Shown here one piece after another: positions 1-6,601 of a DNA stretch of 14,093 bases (position 1 is the first letter of the stretch; each line of letters begins with the position of its first letter). The notes beneath the pieces were generated by a model. It saw nothing but the letters and a program-made list of their open reading frames with translations. It was not told the origin of the DNA and ran no database searches. This DNA comes from Solirubrobacterales bacterium (GTDB lineage Bacteria > Actinomycetota > Thermoleophilia > Solirubrobacterales > Solirubrobacteraceae), in assembly GCA_003244035.1 (NCBI GenBank), contig QHBV01000037.1:16943-31035 (forward strand), read 5' to 3'. The translations under genes were made by a program, and so were the position numbers.

Positions 1-581
1 ACGTCGGCGGCCTTGGTGAAGATCCCGCCGCCCAGGCGGGCGAATACCGAGATCAGCGAGCCGCCGAAGCCGAGGCCGATCAGGGCATCGACGGCGTGGC
101 GCTGGCTCTCGCCGGCGATCCCGGTGAGCACGCCGTAGTAGCCGGCCACGCCCAGCAGCGCGAGTCCGACGACCAGCAGGCCGGTGACCGCGCCGCCCCG
201 GAAGGCGACCGAGAGCGCGGGCCCGACGCCGCCCCGGGCCGACTCGGCCACCCGTGCGTTGGCGCGCACGGACACGTTCATGCCGATGTAGCCGGTCGCG
301 GCTGAGAGCAGGCCGCCGATCGCGAAGCCGATCGCGACGCGGATGTTCTGGAGCGGGATCAGCACGATGAACAGGACCACGCCGACTCCGGCGATCGTCG
401 CGTACTGGCGATTGAGGTACGCGCTGGCCCCCTCCTGCACGGCCGCGGAGATCGTGCGCATCCGCTCGTTGCCCGGCGACAGCGCGAGCAGGGAGCGGGC
501 CGTCAGCACGCCGTAGGTGACAGCGCAGGCGGCGCAGACGAGCGCGATCGGAACGCCATGGTTCGTTAGGAAGCTGGACAA
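1..581 (-). CDS. hppA: Membrane-bound (V-type) pyrophosphatase, N-terminal part
   Basis: This is the first 193 or so residues of an integral-membrane ion-pumping pyrophosphatase, which couples pyrophosphate hydrolysis to H+ or Na+ export. The gene runs off the left edge; the family is about 670-770 residues long. The minus-strand translation starts MSSFLTNHGV and has alternating hydrophobic helices. It carries the family block GLGFGGSLISVFARLGGGIF followed by TKAADV, which precedes the pyrophosphate-binding loop. The start is a TTG at 581-579 preceded by GGAGG (592-588), 6 bases away, a good Shine-Dalgarno. It lies 200 bases downstream of the DUF1844-like gene on the same strand, so it may have its own promoter. 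The residues that decide K+ dependence and ion specificity lie outside the window. The family call is firm; the pumped ion is unknown. Confidence 0.95.
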   Translation of the reverse strand, partial: MSSFLTNHGVPIALVCAACAVTYGVLTARSLLALSPGNERMRTISAAVQEGASAYLNRQYATIAGVGVVLFIVLIPLQNIRVAIGFAIGGLLSAATGYIGMNVSVRANARVAESARGGVGPALSVAFRGGAVTGLLVVGLALLGVAGYYGVLTGIAGESQRHAVDALIGLGFGGSLISVFARLGGGIFTKAAD

Positions 582-587
582 GAAGGT

Positions 588-592
588 CCTCC
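588..592 (-). promoter_or_regulatory. Shine-Dalgarno of hppA
   Basis: On the minus strand the bases read GGAGG, with ACCTTC between them and a TTG codon. This site decides the hppA start, because no ATG or GTG in frame gives a sensible N-terminus. Confidence 0.8.
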
Positions 593-746
593 GTGGAAGC
601 TCTCAGTTCGAGTGAGGCGCGCACGCCGGCTGGAGCCAGGGCAGAGCCAATAACCGCAAACGGGCCGCCACCCGTAGTGTCGAGCGGAGGCCCAGTAACG
701 GCGCGGGAGTGTAGCGCGCCCGCCCGCGGGATGCGCTACTGCCCGG

Positions 747-765
747 GAGCGCGGCGATCGCGCTC
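747..765 (-). other. Stem-loop between the DUF1844-like gene and hppA
   Basis: GAGCGCG and CGCGCTC form a perfect 7-bp stem around a 5-base loop, 17 bases past the DUF1844-like stop codon. There is no T-run after it, so it is not a classical intrinsic terminator. It could still slow polymerase or protect the 3' end of the upstream message. The rest of the 582-781 spacer shows a 12-base direct repeat (see findings) and a possible hppA -10 hexamer, TACACT at 713-708, for which I see no convincing -35. Confidence 0.4.
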
Positions 766-781
766 GGCCGAGCCGACGGCG

Positions 782-1258
782 CTACTGCCCCGGAATCCAG
801 AGGCGGCCGCTGCTCTGCGCCGGCCCCGGCTCCCCGGCCTTCGGTGGCCCTGCCTTGTCCGGTGGCGCCTGCGGCCCCGGCGGCGGAGACCCGGTAGGCG
901 GCTCTGGCTCAGGCGCCTGCGACCCCGCCACCGCCGGCGCGCCGGCTTGCGGCGTACCCCCAATCTTGACGAATGCGAGCTGCAGCTGGGAGAGCGCGTC
1001 GCGGACCGGCGAGGACTGCTCCGGGGCGGCTCGCTCGAGCAGCGGCATCATTGCGCGAATCGCGTCGATCGCCAGCCCCACCTGCGCCGGGTCGCGCTCG
1101 GGCTCGGTGCCCGGCGCCAGACCGGTCCGACGCATCCCGAGATTGACGAGCGTGACCACGTGCTCGAGCAGCACGTGCTCCACCCGGATCCTCTTGATCT
1201 CCTCCTCGTAGGCCGCGCGCAGCTCCTCTTCGCTGGGCTGTGGCTCGCTCGTGCTCAC
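782..1258 (-). CDS. DUF1844-like conserved protein with Pro-rich tail
   Basis: This is a 158-residue soluble protein of unknown function. Residues 10-100 are helical. The block at about 57-99 (DPAQVGLAIDAI, then a run of small and charged residues, then LSQLQLAFVKI) resembles the DUF1844 pattern, in which an IDxLxML helix is followed by a LxxLRLxYV helix; this is a pattern match by eye. Residues 101-158 are a low-complexity tail rich in Pro, Gly and Ala with no predicted fold. The start is GTG; its GTGA overlaps the TGA stop of the YbdK-type ligase by four bases, so translation is probably coupled to it. It ends with TAG 200 bases before hppA. No catalytic residues are apparent. Coding status is well supported by the coupling; the family assignment is tentative. 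Confidence 0.75.
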   Translation of the reverse strand: MSTSEPQPSEEELRAAYEEEIKRIRVEHVLLEHVVTLVNLGMRRTGLAPGTEPERDPAQVGLAIDAIRAMMPLLERAAPEQSSPVRDALSQLQLAFVKIGGTPQAGAPAVAGSQAPEPEPPTGSPPPGPQAPPDKAGPPKAGEPGPAQSSGRLWIPGQ

Positions 1259-2466
1259 TTCAGATCGCCTCCTGCCGCCGTTGGCGCCGCGCGCCGGTTC
1301 GCATGATCGCCGCCACTGCCCGAGACCTCATCCTCACCGTAGGTTCGCAGCGTGTCGGCCACGGTCGCAGCGTAGACCTCGGGCAGGCTCATGCCGCCCT
1401 CGCTGCGCCGCCGCTGGCGCTGGGCGCCGCCCAGCGCCGGCAGCTCCACCTCGATCCCGAGCTCGGCGCGCGCCGGTGCCGACCACCTCAAGAGCCGCTC
1501 CAGCGCCTGCGCCGCCGGATAGGTCTCGCCACCGCGGTCGAGATCGAGCAGCTCGCCGTCGAGCCCGTAGCGGATCGCCCGCCACAGGTTCTCCTCGATC
1601 ATCCGGCCCGGCAGGCTCACGAAGGGGACGCCGCCATCGAAGTCCCTGGCGGCCTGCGCGACGCACGCGACGATCAGCGCGGCGAGGCCATCCGCTTCGG
1701 CGGCTGTGCTCTGGGCGTCGCAGATCCGAACCTCGACGGTCCCGAAGGCGAAGTGCGGACGGATCGACCACCAGACCTGGGTGTACTCGACGATCGAGCC
1801 GGTGCGCACGAGGAAGTCGATGTAGCGCGCGAACGCCTCCCAGCCACCGAACGGATCGGGGATGCCGCAGCGCGGGAAGCTGCGCGTGAAGGTCTGCGTG
1901 CGCGCGCTGTGCAGCCCCGTGTCGCGGCCGTCGAGGAACGGCGAGTTGGCCGAGATCGCCAGTAGCAGTGGGAGCACGGGACGCAACCGGTCGCAGACCT
2001 CGACTGCGCGGTCTGCGCCACGAACCCCTACGTGGACATGCAGGGAGAACGTGTTGTTGCGCCAAGCGACGTACTTCAGCCCGTCCTCGACGAGGCGGTA
2101 GTGCTCGGTCTCGATGATGTGCTGCTCGCGATAGTCCGACCACGGATGGGTGCCGGTCGCTCCAAGCGCGATGCCATGCGCGCCGGCCAGCGCGAACAGC
2201 CGCCGCCGGCGCTCGCGCTGGGCGGAGCGGGCAGCCGCGAGGTCCTCGCCGCGCCCGGAGCGAATCTCGATCTCCGAGGAGATCAGCTCACCCTCGACCG
2301 ACTCCGACAGCACGGGATCGGCGGCGGCCGCGTCTCGGAGCTCCTCGAACCGCGCGACGAGGCCGAGCTCGGTGGGGTGCAGCAGCGCGAACTCCTCCTC
2401 GAGGCCGACGGTGAAGTCAGTCGACTCCTCGAAGGCCGCGCGCGCGGTGTGCGGGTCGAGAGTCAT
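1255..2466 (-). CDS. YbdK-type glutamate-cysteine ligase 2 / carboxylate-amine ligase
   Basis: This is a 403-residue member of the GCS2 (YbdK/EgtA-like) family, ATP-dependent enzymes that join the glutamate gamma-carboxyl to an amine. YbdK-type enzymes show weak gamma-glutamylcysteine synthetase activity, and the true substrate is often unknown. Visible motifs are GLEEEF at 21-26 (ATP/metal-binding acidic residues), EIEIRSG at 65-71, and NNTFSLHVHVG at 137-147 with the conserved histidines. Residues from about 375 on are a Ser/Gly/Ala-rich extension beyond the usual length of about 370. It follows rex by 14 bases and overlaps the DUF1844-like gene by GTGA. With a glutaredoxin-like gene and rex immediately upstream, a role in low-molecular-weight thiol or gamma-glutamyl metabolism is plausible, but this is inference. 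It could instead be an EgtA-like step of ergothioneine synthesis, but no other egt gene is present here. Confidence 0.9.
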   Translation of the reverse strand: MTLDPHTARAAFEESTDFTVGLEEEFALLHPTELGLVARFEELRDAAAADPVLSESVEGELISSEIEIRSGRGEDLAAARSAQRERRRRLFALAGAHGIALGATGTHPWSDYREQHIIETEHYRLVEDGLKYVAWRNNTFSLHVHVGVRGADRAVEVCDRLRPVLPLLLAISANSPFLDGRDTGLHSARTQTFTRSFPRCGIPDPFGGWEAFARYIDFLVRTGSIVEYTQVWWSIRPHFAFGTVEVRICDAQSTAAEADGLAALIVACVAQAARDFDGGVPFVSLPGRMIEENLWRAIRYGLDGELLDLDRGGETYPAAQALERLLRWSAPARAELGIEVELPALGGAQRQRRRSEGGMSLPEVYAATVADTLRTYGEDEVSGSGGDHANRRAAPTAAGGDLK

Positions 2467-2480
2467 CGCGGGAAACCCTG

Positions 2481-3155
2481 CTACGCGAGATAGAAGTACA
2501 GCGCGTAGAGCAGGTCGACCGCGGGGCTGGAGCTGTGCACGGTGACCTCGGGCGGGACCGCCAGCAGCGCGTCGGAGTAGTTGAAGATGATCCTTACGCC
2601 GACCTCGACGAGGTCGCCGGCCAGCTCCTGGGCCGCCGCCGAGGGCACCGCCAGCACCCCGACGACGACATCCTCCTGCTCCACGACCGTACGCAGCTCC
2701 GAGTTGTGGCGCACCGTCAGCGGTCCCACCTGCGCTCCCACCTTCTCGCGATCGACGTCGAACACGGCGACAACCCGGAAGCCGTGATCGGCGAAGATAT
2801 CCGAGGTCGCGATCGCGGTGCCGAGGTGGCCGGCCCCGAACAGCGCGATGTTGTGCTGCCCGGAGGTGCGCAGGATCCTGCGGATCTGCGTGACCAGCGA
2901 CTCGACGTTGTAGCCCACGCCGCGCTTGCCGAACTTCCCGAAGCCAGAGAGGTCACGCCTGATCTGAGTCGAGTTCACATGCGTGTAGTCGGCCAGCTCC
3001 TGCGAGGAGATCGTCTCCCGGCCCATCTTGCGCGCCTGCGTGAGCACCTGCAGGTAGCGCGAGAGCCGAGCCGCGACGCCGAGCGAGAGCTTCTCCGCCG
3101 GCCTGGCGGCGCCCGGCTGGGCGGAAGACGAGTCGCGGCCGACCGTGTAGCTCAT
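2481..3155 (-). CDS. rex: Redox-sensing transcriptional repressor Rex
   Basis: Rex senses the NADH/NAD+ ratio and represses respiratory and fermentative genes; NADH releases it from DNA. The 224 residues show an N-terminal winged helix at about 28-92, with the recognition region NSTQIRRDLSGFGKFG (61-76). A Rossmann domain follows, with GAGHLG at 107-112 and the acidic strand end FDVD at 132-135. The C-terminal helix LLYALYFYLA matches the domain-swapped helix of known Rex dimers. Residues 1-27 are a variable Ser/Ala/Pro-rich leader. It starts 12 bases after the glutaredoxin-like stop codon. The minus strand has TAGAGT ending 9 bases before the ATG, so rex may also be made from its own short-leader transcript. 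I found no convincing Rex operator (TTGTGAAN6TTCACAA type) in the window, so its targets are likely elsewhere. Family call is firm. Confidence 0.97.
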   Translation of the reverse strand: MSYTVGRDSSSAQPGAARPAEKLSLGVAARLSRYLQVLTQARKMGRETISSQELADYTHVNSTQIRRDLSGFGKFGKRGVGYNVESLVTQIRRILRTSGQHNIALFGAGHLGTAIATSDIFADHGFRVVAVFDVDREKVGAQVGPLTVRHNSELRTVVEQEDVVVGVLAVPSAAAQELAGDLVEVGVRIIFNYSDALLAVPPEVTVHSSSPAVDLLYALYFYLA

Positions 3156-3164
3156 CCGAACCGC

Positions 3165-3170
3165 ACTCTA
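3165..3170 (-). promoter_or_regulatory. Possible -10 hexamer of rex
   Basis: TAGAGT on the minus strand fits the actinobacterial TANNNT -10 and ends 9 bases before the rex ATG. Its first three bases are the TAG stop codon of the glutaredoxin-like gene. No -35 is visible and no Shine-Dalgarno lies between it and the ATG, so any transcript would have a leader of only a few bases. Confidence 0.4.
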
Positions 3171-3488
3171 CTGACGGGGAGCTTGCGGCGATGGGGCCGG
3201 CCCTGCGGGGGCCGGCCCTGGTTGGGTTGGCCCCGAGGATCGGGGGCCGCCGGGTTCGCCCAGCAGCCGCTCCAGCTCCTGCTCGTCGACGAACAGCTCG
3301 AACGCCGGCACCCCGTCGAGCGTGACCACCGGGATCCGCTCGAGGTAGGCGCGGTGCAGTGCCTCGTCCTGTTCGATGTCGCGCTCGCACAGCTCGAACG
3401 GGTGCCTGGCGCGGGCTCGGAGCAGCAGCTCGCGCGCCTGCTCGCACAGACAGCAGCCCTCGCGCCCGTAGAGCACCACCGTCCTCAT
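3168..3488 (-). CDS. Glutaredoxin-like (DUF836 type) thiol-disulfide protein
   Basis: This is a 106-residue thioredoxin-fold protein. A beta strand (VVLYGRE) leads to the redox motif C12-C13-L14-C15 on the first helix, with an extra cysteine inside the CxxC. The cis-proline loop is IPVVTLDG at 52-59, with Pro53. The fold ends near residue 77; residues 79-106 are a Gly/Pro/Ala/Gln tail that includes the direct repeat GPAP-AGPAP. The ATG overlaps the tsaD stop as ATGA, so it is translationally coupled to tsaD. Rex follows 12 bases downstream, an arrangement I recall from other actinobacteria. Its partner could be a protein disulfide or a small-thiol adduct; the sequence does not say which. The DNA for the tail folds into a very stable hairpin (see separate entry). 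Confidence 0.88.
   Translation of the reverse strand: MRTVVLYGREGCCLCEQARELLLRARARHPFELCERDIEQDEALHRAYLERIPVVTLDGVPAFELFVDEQELERLLGEPGGPRSSGPTQPGPAPAGPAPSPQAPRQ
3194..3218 (-). other. Perfect 10-bp all-GC hairpin in the grx tail, upstream of rex
   Basis: Two copies of the self-complementary decamer GGGCCGGCCC (3194-3203 and 3209-3218) flank a 5-base loop, giving a 10-bp stem made only of G-C pairs. It sits within a 13-base direct repeat of period 15 (3193-3205 and 3208-3220) that encodes the Gly-Pro-Ala tail. It ends 24 bases before the grx stop and about 40 bases before the rex start. There is no U-run, so it is not a standard terminator, but it could be an attenuator, RNase barrier or message stabiliser between the tsa genes and rex. 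Confidence 0.55.
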
Positions 3489-4483
3489 CGGGTCACCGGC
3501 GCCCGCTCGCCGGTCGCGTACACGTCGAGGTCGAGGTAGTTTGGGTATGGGGCCGGTTCCACGTACCGGCCCGCGCTGGCGATCATCGCCGCGTTGTCGG
3601 TGCAGAGCTCACGCGGTGGCACGTTGAGCTCGACGCCGAGCCGGGTCAGCCGCTCTCGCAGCGCGGTGTTGGCCGCAACGCCGCCCCCGACCGCGAGCCG
3701 ATCCGTCCCCGTGCCCGACAGCGCCCGCTCGACGCGGAGCGCGAGCGACTCGACGATCGCCCGCTGGTAGGAGGCCGCCAGGTCCGCGCGCCGGCGCTCG
3801 GTCTGCTCGGGCCCGAGCCCGCGGACCCGGTAGAGCAGCGCGGTCTTCAGCCCGGCGAAGGAGAAGTCGAGTCCCGGTAGCTTGGCAGCCCTCGGAAGAT
3901 CGAATGCGGCCGGGTCACCGTCGCGGGCGAGGCGCTCGAGCGCGGCGCCGCCCGGGTACCCGAGGCCGAGTAGGCGCGCCCCCTTGTCGAATGCCTCCCC
4001 AGCGGCGTCGTCGAGCGTCTGTCCGAGCACTTCGTAGTCAGGGCCATGGTCCTTCACCGCGGCGAGGAACGTGTGCCCACCGCTGGCGATCAGGCTCAAG
4101 AACGGCGGTTCGAACGGCGCGGGGGCCAGGAAGCTGGCCGCGACGTGGCCGTGGAGATGATCGACCGCCGCGAACGGAAGCTCATAGGCGGCGGCCAGCG
4201 CCTTGGCGGTGCAGACGCCGACGAGCAGCGCCGCGACCAACCCCGGTCCGCGCGTGACCGCCACCAGCTCTACCTCCCCGAGCTCTTGCCCGGCGTGCGC
4301 GAGTGCGTCCTCCACGACGTCGCCGATCAGCTCGAGATGGTGGCGGGAGGCAATCTCGGGAACGACCCCGCCATAGCGGTCGTGCACGCGCTGGGATGAG
4401 ATCACATTGGCGCGGATCTCTCCCTCGGCGGTGATCACGGCCGCGCAGGTGTCGTCGCAGCTCGTCTCCAGCGCGAGGATCAC
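3485..4483 (-). CDS. tsaD: tRNA N6-threonylcarbamoyladenosine synthase subunit TsaD
   Basis: TsaD transfers the threonylcarbamoyl group from TC-AMP to A37 of ANN-decoding tRNAs, working with TsaB and TsaE. I chose the GTG at 4483, giving 332 residues and the family N-terminus MILALETSCDD; its GTGA overlaps the rimI stop. The open frame extends a further 95 codons upstream, but only as a shadow of rimI. Key residues: the ALETSCDD nucleotide motif at 4-11, metal ligands H109 and H113 in HLHGH, SGGHT at 134-138, the GEAFDKGARLLGLGYPGG region at 162-179, GGGVAAN at 266-272, and metal ligand D296 in CTDNAAMIA. All expected catalytic positions are intact. It ends in an ATGA overlap with the glutaredoxin-like gene. 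Essential in most bacteria. Confidence 0.97.
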   Translation of the reverse strand: MILALETSCDDTCAAVITAEGEIRANVISSQRVHDRYGGVVPEIASRHHLELIGDVVEDALAHAGQELGEVELVAVTRGPGLVAALLVGVCTAKALAAAYELPFAAVDHLHGHVAASFLAPAPFEPPFLSLIASGGHTFLAAVKDHGPDYEVLGQTLDDAAGEAFDKGARLLGLGYPGGAALERLARDGDPAAFDLPRAAKLPGLDFSFAGLKTALLYRVRGLGPEQTERRRADLAASYQRAIVESLALRVERALSGTGTDRLAVGGGVAANTALRERLTRLGVELNVPPRELCTDNAAMIASAGRYVEPAPYPNYLDLDVYATGERAPVTR

Positions 4484-4989
4484 TGTTCTGAGTGCGGCTG
4501 GCCGGGGGCGCCGGTACGCGACGGAGCCGGCGCCGTGCGCCACATGATCATCGCGTCCTCCCCGGTGTCCCGATAATAGCGTGGCCTCGTCCCGGCGGGG
4601 CGGAATCCGAAGCGCTCGTACAGCGCGATCGCGGGAGCGTTGGACGTGCGCACCTCGAGCGTGTACGGCCCGTCGGGACCGCCGCGCTCGAGCATCTCCC
4701 GCAGCAGCGCCGTCCCCAGGCCGCGCCGGCGCAGCGGTGGATCGATAGCGATGTTCATCAGGTGCCACGCTTCGTCGTAGCGCGAGCAGATCAGATAGCC
4801 GAGGAGCCTGCTGCGCGCCTCGTCACGGTGATGCTCGACCGCGACCAGGCACACGCCCAAGGGCTTGGAGAGCTCCAGCACGAACATCGCCAGCGACCAC
4901 GGCGTCGGGAAGGCACGCCGCTCGATCGCGATCACCCGCGGGAGATCGGAGTAGGCGAGGTGCCGGATCGTGATTGGCGCTGTGGTCAT
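4480..4989 (-). CDS. rimI: Ribosomal-protein-alanine N-acetyltransferase RimI (GNAT)
   Basis: This is a GNAT-fold acetyltransferase of 169 residues that in E. coli acetylates the N-terminal alanine of ribosomal protein S18. The acetyl-CoA pyrophosphate loop RRRGLG is at 87-92. The downstream signature LEVRTSNAPAIALYERFGF (111-129) and the C-terminal YYRDTGEDAMIMW (138-150) are typical of RimI. About 20 extra Pro/Ser/Gly-rich residues follow. It lies between tsaB and tsaD, with ATGA and GTGA overlaps on its two sides, the usual tsaB-rimI-tsaD order. The family is firm; the substrate is assumed from homology and could be other N-termini. Confidence 0.93.
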   Translation of the reverse strand: MTTAPITIRHLAYSDLPRVIAIERRAFPTPWSLAMFVLELSKPLGVCLVAVEHHRDEARSRLLGYLICSRYDEAWHLMNIAIDPPLRRRGLGTALLREMLERGGPDGPYTLEVRTSNAPAIALYERFGFRPAGTRPRYYRDTGEDAMIMWRTAPAPSRTGAPGQPHSEQ

Positions 4990-5723
4990 GGACGGCCTGC
5001 GGCCCTATGAGCGATCTCGGCGTCCGGGAGGCGGAGGTACTCGGGGTGGATCTGGTCGGGCGCGCCGGCTTTGACAGTCCCCGCGAGCCGGCAGTGCCAG
5101 ACCCCGCTGACCCGGTGGAGCCGTGAGCCATCCTCCGGGACCGACGCTCCCGAACGCTCGAGCACCTCCCTGAATTCTACCGCGCCCTCGCCGATCGCCA
5201 GTACGGACGCTTGCAGTCCTGTGATCAGCGCCGCGAGTGCGTCCGGGGCGATCGCGCACGGGGCGAGCGAGGGGGCGCCGAGCCGGGACCCAGCCCCGGC
5301 CGCCTGCACCGGCCAGGCCGCCGCGAACAGCTCGCGGCGGCGGGCGTCGAGCACGGGGATCACGATCTCGGTCCCTGCCGCGTGCTCCGGCGCGACCAGC
5401 GCGCCCAGCGCCAGCGACTGCAGCGTCGAGACGCCGACTAAGGGGATTCCGCGTGCGCGCGCGATCGCCCGCGCCGTCGCGACGCCGACCCGCAGCCCGG
5501 TGAACGTCCCGGGGCCGGTTCCGACCGCGATCCGGTCCACGTCCTCCCAGCCGAGTCGGGCGCGCTCCAGCGCCTGCGCGATCAGCGGCAGCAGCCGGGT
5601 CGTGTGCCGGGGGCGCCGGCCGCGGGGTGGGTCGTCGCGGAGCTCGATCTCGGTCTCCCCGCCGAGCTCGCACAGCGCGACAGTGGTGGCCCGCGTCGCG
5701 GTGTCAAATCCGAGGATCCTCAA
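4986..5723 (-). CDS. tsaB: tRNA threonylcarbamoyladenosine biosynthesis protein TsaB
   Basis: TsaB is the catalytically inactive ASKHA-fold partner that stabilises TsaD in the t6A complex. From the TTG at 5723 the protein has 245 residues and begins MRILGFDTATRATT, the family N-terminus. The open frame runs 35 codons further upstream, but that part is an Arg/Ala-rich shadow of tsaE. Characteristic blocks are the DTATRATTVAL strand-turn (7-17) and GTGPGTFTGLRVG starting near residue 68, followed by ATARAIA and by a Ser/Thr-Leu block (VSTLQSLALG). The TTG start overlaps the tsaE stop as TTGA and the stop overlaps rimI as ATGA, supporting coupled translation and the unusual TTG choice. Confidence 0.94.
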   Translation of the reverse strand: MRILGFDTATRATTVALCELGGETEIELRDDPPRGRRPRHTTRLLPLIAQALERARLGWEDVDRIAVGTGPGTFTGLRVGVATARAIARARGIPLVGVSTLQSLALGALVAPEHAAGTEIVIPVLDARRRELFAAAWPVQAAGAGSRLGAPSLAPCAIAPDALAALITGLQASVLAIGEGAVEFREVLERSGASVPEDGSRLHRVSGVWHCRLAGTVKAGAPDQIHPEYLRLPDAEIAHRAAGRP

Positions 5724-6151
5724 GCCTCTAGCTCCACGACCCGCTGCTCGCCGCCGGCGTGCTCCAGTCGCACCCGCCTGGCGACGCTTGCGAAGGCCGC
5801 GATCCTTTGCTCCCCCACTCCGGGCCACTCGACGAAGCTGATCGTCTCAGGCCCCAGGTAGTCGGCCAGCAGGTCGGGATCCTCGTCGTCCATGCTCTCC
5901 AGGCGGTACAGGTCGAGGTGGGAGACGGGCACCGGGGCCGGGTAGCGCTGCCCGATCGTGAACGTCGGGCTGGTGACCGGGACCGTGACCCCGAGCGCGC
6001 GGCAGGCCCCGCGCACGAACGTGGTCTTGCCCGCGCCCAGATCTCCTTCCACGAGCACCATGTCGCCCGCGCGCAGCGTCGCCGCCAGCTCCGCGCCGAG
6101 TGCCTCGGTCTCAGCAGCGCTGTGCGACCGGTACCGGATCGAGCTCGACAT
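5720..6151 (-). CDS. tsaE: tRNA threonylcarbamoyladenosine biosynthesis ATPase TsaE
   Basis: TsaE is the P-loop ATPase that resets the TsaBD complex during t6A synthesis. From the ATG at 6151 it has 143 residues. Walker A is GDLGAGKTT at 36-44, SPTF is at 61-64, HLDLYRL at 78-84, and FVEWP (E108, W109) at 107-111. All family motifs are present in order. The frame stays open to a GTG at 6187, which would add 12 Arg-rich residues; I prefer 6151 because it matches family length. Either way the start lies inside the LPxTG gene (41-base overlap from 6151), so translation probably depends on that gene being read. Confidence 0.94.
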   Translation of the reverse strand: MSSSIRYRSHSAAETEALGAELAATLRAGDMVLVEGDLGAGKTTFVRGACRALGVTVPVTSPTFTIGQRYPAPVPVSHLDLYRLESMDDEDPDLLADYLGPETISFVEWPGVGEQRIAAFASVARRVRLEHAGGEQRVVELEA

Positions 6152-6509
6152 AGGACGCGCCTGCAAGCCTGCGCGCCGCCGGATCACGCGCCTTGAGCAC
6201 CGCGCCGGTGGCGATCAGCAGCGCCCCGAGCAGCGCCTCGAACCCAGCGTCGAGGCCGGTGCGCGGGAGCGCGGTGGCCGCGGGCGGCGCGCTCGTCACG
6301 GCCGCGCGCCGCACGACCGCGTGATGGGGCGCCGGCGGCGCCGGCGGCGCGGGTGGCGGCGGCGGGGCGCTGGGGAGCGCCACCGGGGGGTTCGGCGTCA
6401 GCATCGGGCCGAGCGCCGGTAGCCCGCCGGCCGCCGCGGCACCCCCGGCGGCTGCAAGCAGCGCCATCAAGATGACGAGCAGGATCGCCGCTGATCGGAT
6501 GCGCGACAT
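6111..6509 (-). CDS. Small secreted LPxTG-type surface protein
   Basis: This 132-residue protein has a signal-peptide-like N-terminus: Arg3 and Arg5, a hydrophobic core at 7-20, then Ala/Gly-rich residues. A Pro/Ala-rich linker spans 39-62 (a run of about ten prolines, partly from a 9-bp tandem repeat). LPRTG follows at 81-85, a hydrophobic helix at about 88-105, and positive residues K106, R108, R113 and R114. This order is the classic sortase cell-wall sorting signal. The tail after the helix is longer than usual (about 26 residues) because the frame runs 41 bases into tsaE. Almost nothing folded lies between the signal peptide and the anchor. It is the first gene of the minus-strand line and starts 92 bases from the divergent flippase. 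Function unknown; no sortase gene is in the window. A membrane-only anchor is an alternative. Confidence 0.72.
   Translation of the reverse strand: MSRIRSAAILLVILMALLAAAGGAAAAGGLPALGPMLTPNPPVALPSAPPPPPAPPAPPAPHHAVVRRAAVTSAPPAATALPRTGLDAGFEALLGALLIATGAVLKARDPAARRLAGASYVELDPVPVAQRC
6328..6350. repeat. 9-bp tandem repeat in the LPxTG gene linker
   Basis: GGCGCCGGC occurs at 6328-6336 and 6337-6345, and its first five bases again at 6346-6350. It encodes the repeated Ala-Pro-Pro of the linker. Such repeats can change copy number by slippage, so linker length may vary between strains. Confidence 0.6.
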
Positions 6510-6520
6510 CGGTGAGGCGA

Positions 6521-6526
6521 ACTGTA
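6521..6526 (-). promoter_or_regulatory. Possible -10 hexamer of the LPxTG-tsaE operon
   Basis: TACAGT on the minus strand fits TANNNT and ends 11 bases before the ATG at 6509. No Shine-Dalgarno is seen in between, so the transcript may be nearly leaderless. No clear -35. It lies in the 92-base divergent spacer opposite the flippase -10 candidate. Confidence 0.42.
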
Positions 6527-6585
6527 ACGTCGCCCCTAAGGCCGCGTACGTGGACGTGGCGCAGGCGGCATCCCGTGCCGTTCGG

Positions 6586-6591
6586 TACCGT
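6586..6591 (+). promoter_or_regulatory. Possible -10 hexamer of the flippase gene
   Basis: TACCGT fits TANNNT and ends 10 bases before the ATG at 6602, with no Shine-Dalgarno in between and no clear -35. The layout mirrors the divergent LPxTG promoter candidate. Confidence 0.4.
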
Positions 6592-6601
6592 CACATTCAC
6601 G

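Noticed and set aside
593..1306. Long plus-strand open frame of 237 codons opposite the DUF1844-like gene
   Set aside because: It is Arg/Pro/Leu-rich with no recognisable fold and lies antisense to a gene that is translationally coupled to its neighbour. It is a GC-rich shadow frame.
4484..4768. 95-codon upstream extension of the tsaD frame
   Set aside because: It is an Arg/Ala-rich shadow of rimI. The GTG at 4483 gives the exact family N-terminus and a 4-base overlap.
5724..5828. 35-codon upstream extension of the tsaB frame
   Set aside because: It is Arg-rich, inside tsaE. The TTG at 5723 overlaps the tsaE stop and begins the conserved N-terminus.
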